From JAFAVZ01 sp036009105 (lineage in GTDB: Bacteria > Acidobacteriota > Thermoanaerobaculia > Gp7-AA8), in NCBI GenBank assembly GCA_036009105.1, contig DASYMJ010000333.1, positions 1 to 27,232 of the forward strand: a stretch of DNA of 27,232 bases, given 5' to 3'. Shown piece after piece: positions 22,726-27,232 of the stretch; position 1 is the stretch's first letter, and each line of letters opens with the position of its first letter. A model generated the notes under the pieces. The model made no database searches. It was not told the DNA's origin and was given only the letters and a program-made list of their open reading frames with translations. A program made the translations under genes and the position numbers.

Positions 22726-22751
22726 GCGAGCGGCACAATGCCTACGCTCGC
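22726..22751 (+). promoter_or_regulatory. Hairpin before mscL
   Basis: GCGAGCG (22726-22732) and CGCTCGC (22745-22751) form a perfect 7-bp stem around a 12-nt loop containing CACAAT, a possible -10. It ends just before the GAGGAGGGG ribosome binding site of mscL. There is no T-run, so a terminator is less likely than a leader structure. Confidence 0.4.
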
Positions 22752-22766
22752 ACGAGGAGGGGAATC

Positions 22767-23180
22767 GTGATCGCCGAATTCCGCGGGTTCCTGACCAAGA
22801 CCAACGCTCTGGCCCTCGCGGTCGGCGTGATGATCGGCGCGGCGGTGGGCGCTGTCGTCACCGCCGTCTCCTCGGACATCCTCATGCCCCTCATCAGCCT
22901 TTTCCTCCCCTCCGGCGACTGGCGGCAGGCGAAGATCGTGATGAAGACCACCACCGACGCGGCGGGCAAGACGACGGAGAGCGCCCTGCTCTACGGCCAC
23001 CTCCTGGCCACGCTGATCGATTTCCTCATCATCTCGCTCGTCCTCTTCCTCATCGTGAACGCGCTGGTGAAGCCGGTGCCCGCGCTGGCCGCGGAGCCGA
23101 TGAAGAAGTGCCCGGAGTGCCTGGAGATGATCCCGGCCGCGGCGCGGCGTTGCCGGGCCTGCGCGTCGGCGGTGCCGTAA
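22767..23180 (+). CDS. mscL: Large-conductance mechanosensitive channel MscL with C-terminal zinc ribbon
   Basis: Pentameric inner-membrane tension valve of 137 aa that releases solutes on osmotic downshock. The start is GTG at 22767 behind GAGGAGGGG. Residues 1-14 (MIAEFRGFLTKTNALAL) are the amphipathic N-terminus. TM1 (about 15-45) carries the pore-lining VGVMIGAAVGAVVTAVSSDI and the PLIS turn. A periplasmic loop of about 30 residues with the DAAGKTTESALLYG pattern follows, then TM2 (about 77-102, LIDFLIISLVLFLIVNALVK). The C-terminus has four cysteines (C115, C118, C129, C132 in KKCPECLE and RRCRAC) forming a zinc ribbon in place of the usual helical bundle, a variant known in several phyla. 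Confidence 0.95.
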   Translation: MIAEFRGFLTKTNALALAVGVMIGAAVGAVVTAVSSDILMPLISLFLPSGDWRQAKIVMKTTTDAAGKTTESALLYGHLLATLIDFLIISLVLFLIVNALVKPVPALAAEPMKKCPECLEMIPAAARRCRACASAVP

Positions 23181-23400
23181 TCGGCTCGCGCCGCGCTCAA
23201 TAACGCACCGCGAAATACACTGCCTTCACCGCCGTTCCGAATGGTCAGCGTCGGTTGTCACCATTCCGGAGGTCGAGGCACGAAGTCCTGAGCTAGCTCG
23301 CGTTCCAATCGGGGTTTCCGTCGCGGCAGCGGCACCTCTGGCCAAGGCATGACGATGGGGACAGCCGCGTCGCCGTTCCGCCGGGCGGGACGCCCGCGCG
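23181..23400. other. Gene-poor interval with hairpins
   Basis: This 220-bp gap lies between convergent mscL and the NrfD-type gene. It contains an imperfect inverted repeat, CCGAATGGT (23237-23245) and ACCATTCCGG (23260-23269); a strong hairpin, CGGGCG-GGA-CGCCCG (23382-23396), 4 bp after the NrfD stop, likely a terminator; and one possible mini-ORF, listed separately. Base composition is visibly lower in GC than the flanking genes. Confidence 0.5.
23258..23350 (-). other. Possible 30-residue mini-ORF
   Basis: The minus strand from ATG 23350 reads MPWPEVPLPRRKPRLEREL and ends RPPEW then TGA, a Pro/Arg-rich peptide. The frame stays open upstream through the NrfD antisense, so openness alone is weak evidence. 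It is kept because its codon use is less GC3-biased than the neighbours and because the stop falls inside the inverted repeat at 23237-23269. It may be part of an interspersed element rather than a gene. Confidence 0.2.
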
Positions 23401-24255
23401 CTACGGTCCGCTTTCCGCTGCGGAGTCCCGTCCTGACTCTACCCAGGCCAGGCGTGTGAGCAGGGAGCCGAGGAGGGTCGCGGCGGCGGCGGCGCGGCGG
23501 GCGCGTTTGGAGCGGAGGCCGAGCAGGCGGAGGGCGAGCGGCACGGGGCCGGAGAGGAACTCGGCGGCTTTCATCGTCGTCGACCTGGGCGGGACGGCGG
23601 CGGCCGTCTCGAAGACGGCGGCGCCGAAGGCGAGGATGTGCAGCGCTTTTTCGTCGTGGCCGCGGAGCTGGAGGGCGGAGGCGGCGGAGCCGAGCGCGGA
23701 GGCGCCGAAGTGGAACGGGAGGAGGGAGACGTGTTCGGCCCAGGCGGGAATGGCGGTGGCGCCGAGGAGGACGCCGGTGTAGGTGGCCATGCCGAGGCCC
23801 GTTGCGGCGGAAAGGACGCCGGCGGTGTCGGCGATCCGCTCGAAGCCGAGCAGGTCGGCGAGCACCGTGGCGGCGGAGAGCGTGCCGAACCCGGCGAGGA
23901 TCCAGGCGCCGACCGACATGGGCGACTGCGGCTTGAAGACGCGCATCATGTTCAGGAAGCGCTCCGGGCGGCCGAGGTCGGCGATGAGGAGCGGCCCGGA
24001 GACTGCGGCGCCGACGGCGGCGATCCATCTTGCGTCTTTCACCAGCGAGGCGTCGGCGCCGGTGAGACGCGCGGCCGCGGCGAGAACCGCGGCGGCTCCG
24101 GCTCCCCCGCCGACGAAAAAGTAGGCCGGCACTTCCCAGGACCAGACCGGCGCCTTGAGCAGCGGGACGTCGTAGTAGCGGAGCAGCTTGCCGGCCACGC
24201 TGCCGGTGCGGGCGGCCTCTTCGCGGAGCTCGTCGAGGCGGCGTTCGTCGATCAT
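23401..24255 (-). CDS. NrfD/PsrC-type quinone-interacting membrane subunit
   Basis: Inner-membrane anchor of 284 aa that exchanges electrons between an Fe-S subunit and the quinone pool. The start at 24255 (MIDERRLDELREEA) is fixed by an ATGA overlap with the upstream Fe-S gene. Family features are PVWSWEVPAYFFVGGGAGAA (TM1), then LIADLGRPERFLNMMRVFKP and SPMSVGAWILAGFGTL; about seven to eight helices are predicted. The length suits the short NrfD class. The pairing equals the formate dehydrogenase / polysulfide reductase layout, but no catalytic subunit follows: the gene ends at a hairpin and then meets convergent mscL. Confidence 0.88.
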   Translation of the reverse strand: MIDERRLDELREEAARTGSVAGKLLRYYDVPLLKAPVWSWEVPAYFFVGGGAGAAAVLAAAARLTGADASLVKDARWIAAVGAAVSGPLLIADLGRPERFLNMMRVFKPQSPMSVGAWILAGFGTLSAATVLADLLGFERIADTAGVLSAATGLGMATYTGVLLGATAIPAWAEHVSLLPFHFGASALGSAASALQLRGHDEKALHILAFGAAVFETAAAVPPRSTTMKAAEFLSGPVPLALRLLGLRSKRARRAAAAATLLGSLLTRLAWVESGRDSAAESGP

Positions 24256-25040
24256 CGTTTGCCGCCAAGGGCGAAGGCCAGCAGCGAGCCGAGCGCGATC
24301 GCGCCGGCGGCAACGGCCGCCGCGGTCCACCCTTCGCGCAACAGCGTGGTGGGCACCCGGGGGGCGGCAGGCAAGTTGTATTGGGAAGCGTCGCCGCGCA
24401 CGAGAAAGAAGGCGTGCGTGCCGCCGACGCTCGTCTCGGTCGGGTTCCAGATGTTCGCGTCCGTCATCCCCAGTCCATGCAGTTTCTCGATGCGCGCATC
24501 GGCCACGCGCTGCAGCTCATCCAGATCGCCGAACAGGATCGAGCCGGTGGGGCAGGCCTTGGCGCAGGCGGGCTGCAGACCGTCCTTCTGCCGGTCGTAG
24601 CAGAACGTGCATTTGAAGGCGCGGCCGTCGTCGGGGCGCCGGTCGACCACGCCGAAGGGGCAGGTCACCACGCAGTAGCCGCAGCCGTTGCAGATGTCGG
24701 GCTGGATGTAGACGCCGCCGAACTCGGTCCGGACGATCGAGCCGGTGGGGCACGCCTCCAGGCACCCGGCGTGCTCGCAGTGCTTGCAGACGTCGGACGA
24801 GAACTGCCACGTCATGTGCGAGGGCGAGTTGCCGCCGTGGCCGAACTCGGGCTCGTGCTCCACGAACTTCACGTGCCGCCAGGTGGAGTGGCCGAGCGAG
24901 CGCGTGTTGTCGTACGACATGCCGGTGAAACGGAAGCCGTCATCCGGCACGCCGTTCCACTCCTTGCACGCGACCTCGCACGCCTTGCAGCCGATGCAGA
25001 GCGTGGAGTCGGTGAAGAAGCCGGTGGTTCCTGGTGTCAT
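24252..25040 (-). CDS. Formate-dehydrogenase-type 4Fe-4S ferredoxin subunit
   Basis: Electron-transfer subunit of 262 aa with four cysteine clusters: CIGCKACEVAC (about 15-25), CKHCEHAGCLEACPTG, CNGCGYCVVTCPFG and CTFCYDRQ...CAKACPTG. That is the four-[4Fe-4S] pattern of FdnH/FdoH/HybA-type beta subunits. The middle GMSYDNTRSLGHSTWRHVKF block and a C-terminal helix (GWTAAAVAAGAIALGSLLAF) match formate dehydrogenase beta. No twin-arginine signal is present; such subunits are exported with a Tat-carrying catalytic partner, which is absent here. Its start codon lies inside the inverted repeat 25034-25103, where an inserted repeat may have replaced the original upstream gene. Confidence 0.9.
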   Translation of the reverse strand: MTPGTTGFFTDSTLCIGCKACEVACKEWNGVPDDGFRFTGMSYDNTRSLGHSTWRHVKFVEHEPEFGHGGNSPSHMTWQFSSDVCKHCEHAGCLEACPTGSIVRTEFGGVYIQPDICNGCGYCVVTCPFGVVDRRPDDGRAFKCTFCYDRQKDGLQPACAKACPTGSILFGDLDELQRVADARIEKLHGLGMTDANIWNPTETSVGGTHAFFLVRGDASQYNLPAAPRVPTTLLREGWTAAAVAAGAIALGSLLAFALGGKR

Positions 25041-25103
25041 TCCGAGTCGAGCAGACGGCGAGGAATCGATACCGCAAGACCGCCGCGGGCCTCAGGATGA
25101 CAC
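25034..25103. repeat. Inverted repeat with GTGTCATnCnGAG ends, family 4
   Basis: GTGTCATTCCGAG (25034-25046) and CTCAGGATGACAC (25091-25103) match in 11 of 13 positions as inverted arms. The TGTCATCCTGAG end resembles an interspersed repeat seen in many uncultured-bacterium genomes (from memory). It fills the gap between the stop of the gene at 25105 and the start codon of the Fe-S subunit (25038-25040), and includes that start. Confidence 0.7.
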
Positions 25104-25104
25104 A

Positions 25105-27216
25105 TCAGCGGGCGCGCCGCCGCAACCCGCCCACATCGAGCCCGAGCACGCGCAGGAACACGCGCGGGATCAGCCCGGAGAAGTCGCGGGAGTAGCCGAT
25201 GCGGAGGCGGTTGCCGTCCGCGAAGAGGTCGAGGCGGTTGGCCACGAACGGCAGCGGGATGGTCGCCACGGGACTGCCGGAGCTGACGAGCGCAAGGCTC
25301 GACGCCGTCGGGAAGACGGTGACCACGGCGAAGAGGCCGTTGTCCAGCGCCTGCACGTCCGAGTCGGAGCCGGGCGGGATGAGGAAGAGCGGGCCGGCGT
25401 TGAGGTTGCTGTCGATGTGCGCCGCGGCGCCGCTGCCGGCGATGAGCAGGTACTCCTTCCCGTTCCACGCGATGCGGACGCTGCCGATGGCGCGCCGGTC
25501 GATGATCGTCTTCACCTCGCCGGTGGGCGTACCGCCCGCGCTCACCCGCACGCCGCGCACGAGCTGCGTGTTCGAGCCGATGAACTGCGACCAGACCACG
25601 AGGAACTCGCGCCCGTTCCAGACCACCTGCGGCCGGGTGCGGAACGCGTCCGTCGGATCGAGGCTGATGCCGCCCTGCGCGGTGATGCTGCCGCCCTCGG
25701 TGACGAGCGTCATCAGGATGCGGCTGAAGGGGGAGGAGCCGTAGTTCTCCGAGGTCCAGACGACCAGCCAGTCGCGCCCGTTCGAGGCCACGCGCGGCGT
25801 GAAGCCGTTGCCGAGGTTGACCGCCGGGCTGCGCAGATCGCCGGTGGGGCTGACCCGAACCGCGGTGATGCGGTTCGCGCCGGGCTGCTCCTGCCACACC
25901 GCGAGCGCATCGCTCGAGCCGAGGGCGATGTCCGCCTCGCTCTGGGCGAAGGCGCTCGGCGAGAGGAGGTGATCGGTGGCCCGCACGCCGTTCTCATCGA
26001 CATGCCCCCACCAGATCTGGTTCCGCCCCAGCGCAGCCTCGGTCCAGAGAACGGTCGTCCCGAGCGCATCGCGCAGGATGGCCGGCGCGTCCTGGGCCTG
26101 GGTGAACTCGGAGACGACGCTCGACTGGCTTACGTCCGGCACGGTCGGCGCCGGCGCGGAGGCGAACACGATCTCGTCGATGTCCTCGTTGGTCCGCTCC
26201 ACGGTGGCGATGGCGATGGAGGTTAGGCTGGCGTCGACGGACGGCGCTTGCCGGTCGAAGTTGCGCGGGAAGCAGCCGGTCGTGCCGACCGCCTCGGTGG
26301 TGAAGCGCCGGTAGCAGGTGGCGTTGCCGGAGGTGTAGACGGCCAGGAAGGAGGTGCCGTCGAACGTGAGCGCCACGTCCGCGGCCGGATCGCTGGTCAG
26401 CGTGAGGAACGCCGAGGCGGAGCCGCTGGGGCCGAAGAAGAGCGCGATCACGCCCTTGTCGTTGGCGAAGACGCCGACGTATTCGGTGGGCGTGCCGCCG
26501 ATCGCGTACGCGGCCGGCTGGTCGAAGAGGCGCCCCAGGGCGCCCGGGTCGCTGTTGGCGGGGAGGAGGAAGCCTTCCTCCGCATCATTGCGGCGGCCGA
26601 CCACGAGGAAGTCGCCGCGCAGCGCCGCGACCTTGGGGCCGGTGAGCTGCGTCGCGACCGAGGAGAGGACGTTGCCGAAGCGGTCGACGCGCGCCGCGCG
26701 GCCGTCCCAGGCCACGCCGTACGCGCTGCCGTTCCAGGCGATGGCGGCGCCGCTGGTGCCGAGCTCGCCGCCAGAGGCGATCACGACGCGGGAGTTGTTC
26801 ACCACCGTACCCTCTTCCGTCAGGCGCAGCGCCTCGACCAGCGGGCGGGAGCCGGCGAAGGAGAACGGATAGTTGCGCGTCCAGAGGACGAAGTATTCGG
26901 CACCGTTCCAGGCCACGGCCGGCGAGTTGCCCGGGCCCAGATCGACCGCGGCGCCCTGCCGGGGCGAGCCTTCCGGCGAGTAGAGGCGGGCGAAGATGCG
27001 GCCCGACGGCAGGTCGGACGCCACGCGCCGCTCCTCCCAGACGATGATGAAGCTGTTCGAGCCCATCACCAGCGTCGGCTTGTCGCGGAAGCCGCTGGAG
27101 GCGGGCCCGAAGCGCTGCGTGGAGAGGGCCAGCTCGCCGGTATCGGTGGTGAGACGCGCCGCGAATGCCGGCAGGGAAAGGACGACCGTGAGGAGTAAAG
27201 CTATCCGGGTCTTCAA
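25105..27216 (-). CDS. Secreted repeat protein, probable beta-propeller
   Basis: Unrecognised exported protein of about 703 aa. The visible N-terminus (KTRIALLLTVVLSLPAFA) is a signal peptide. The first codon with a start-like identity is TTG at 27216; the frame stays open to the window edge, so the true start may be outside. The body repeats a blade-like unit: SPAVAWNGAEYFVLWTRN, SGAAIAWNGSAYGVAWDG, ADVALTFDGTSFLAVYTSG, TPRVASNGRDWLVVWTSE, RPQVVWNGREFLVVWSQF, SVRIAWNGKEYLLIAGSG. Six or more copies at roughly 50-130-residue spacing suggest a beta-propeller (NHL/Kelch-like in form). No catalytic motif is visible and only two cysteines are present. The C-terminus ends RRRAR without a sorting signal. 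Its role is unknown; adhesion or ligand binding would fit. Confidence 0.75.
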   Translation of the reverse strand: MKTRIALLLTVVLSLPAFAARLTTDTGELALSTQRFGPASSGFRDKPTLVMGSNSFIIVWEERRVASDLPSGRIFARLYSPEGSPRQGAAVDLGPGNSPAVAWNGAEYFVLWTRNYPFSFAGSRPLVEALRLTEEGTVVNNSRVVIASGGELGTSGAAIAWNGSAYGVAWDGRAARVDRFGNVLSSVATQLTGPKVAALRGDFLVVGRRNDAEEGFLLPANSDPGALGRLFDQPAAYAIGGTPTEYVGVFANDKGVIALFFGPSGSASAFLTLTSDPAADVALTFDGTSFLAVYTSGNATCYRRFTTEAVGTTGCFPRNFDRQAPSVDASLTSIAIATVERTNEDIDEIVFASAPAPTVPDVSQSSVVSEFTQAQDAPAILRDALGTTVLWTEAALGRNQIWWGHVDENGVRATDHLLSPSAFAQSEADIALGSSDALAVWQEQPGANRITAVRVSPTGDLRSPAVNLGNGFTPRVASNGRDWLVVWTSENYGSSPFSRILMTLVTEGGSITAQGGISLDPTDAFRTRPQVVWNGREFLVVWSQFIGSNTQLVRGVRVSAGGTPTGEVKTIIDRRAIGSVRIAWNGKEYLLIAGSGAAAHIDSNLNAGPLFLIPPGSDSDVQALDNGLFAVVTVFPTASSLALVSSGSPVATIPLPFVANRLDLFADGNRLRIGYSRDFSGLIPRVFLRVLGLDVGGLRRRAR

Positions 27217-27232
27217 GTAAGGGGCTCGCTTT

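Noticed and set aside
23258..24313. 351-codon minus-strand frame overlapping the NrfD-type gene
   Set aside because: Arg/Pro-rich shadow in another frame of the same strand; only the last about 30 codons lie outside the real gene and are listed as a doubtful mini-ORF.
1..27232. tRNA, rRNA, riboswitch and CRISPR search
   Set aside because: Reading the intergenic gaps showed no cloverleaf, T-box, rRNA or regularly spaced repeat array; most gaps are under 120 bp and filled by the hairpins or promoters described.

Overview
The window is a GC-rich (well above 60% by eye), densely coded bacterial chromosome segment with no rRNA, tRNA, phage, transposase or CRISPR signature. The gene style fits an Acidobacteriota-like organism: a TonB receptor with an N-terminal carboxypeptidase-regulatory-like domain, secreted S9 peptidase, matrixin and lamin-tail proteins, diheme cytochromes and GC-rich hairpin repeats between genes. 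That assignment is inference from style, not from a marker gene. It is Gram-negative (TonB receptor, RND pump, predicted outer-membrane barrels).

Layout. 1-623: C-terminal part of an EAL (c-di-GMP phosphodiesterase) protein. 699-3020 (-): TonB-dependent siderophore receptor behind Fur-box-like palindromes. 3132-4025 (-): diheme cytochrome c lipoprotein. 4111-8275: RND efflux adaptor and permease. The last third of the permease is cut into blocks lying in alternating orientations. 8430-9401: a second, paralogous diheme cytochrome c. 9415-11248 (-): S9 peptidase with a one-base frameshift. 11271-12544: arylamine N-acetyltransferase and a PhnB-like VOC protein, both with promoters placed for leaderless transcripts. 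12680-14634: 2-oxoacid dehydrogenase E1 alpha and beta. 14718-16262 (-): secreted metallo-beta-lactamase-fold/lamin-tail protein. 16409-18084: periplasmic HMA-thioredoxin fusion and a barrel-like protein whose frame is interrupted by two TGA codons. 18138-19421 (-): matrixin protease. 19533-19910 (-): RidA. 19969-22176: membrane TPR protein with an FSF-rich linker. 22284-23180: RDD protein and MscL. 23401-25040 (-): Fe-S subunit and NrfD-type anchor without a catalytic subunit. 25105-27216 (-): secreted beta-propeller-like protein.

The most unusual material lies between and across genes. (1) The permease 3' third can be put back into native order by nested in-place inversions, which is either a chimeric assembly/amplification product or a real complex rearrangement. 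(2) Hairpins sit directly after stop codons, and two families have arms built from 7-bp tandem units (GTTGTCG or GCGAGCA type); one hairpin arm also reads as a signal peptide. (3) Two promoters carry direct repeats at exact 11-bp spacing (7-bp box plus 4-bp spacer), the geometry of OmpR/PhoB-family operators. (4) Several starts have a -10 element about 7 bp upstream of the ATG.

Functional themes: envelope transport (iron uptake, efflux, MscL), periplasmic redox (cytochromes, HMA-thioredoxin, Fe-S/NrfD), secreted hydrolases and central metabolism (E1). I see no single large pathway. Adjacent partners that one would expect are missing: E2/E3, a molybdopterin subunit and a TolC-type channel.
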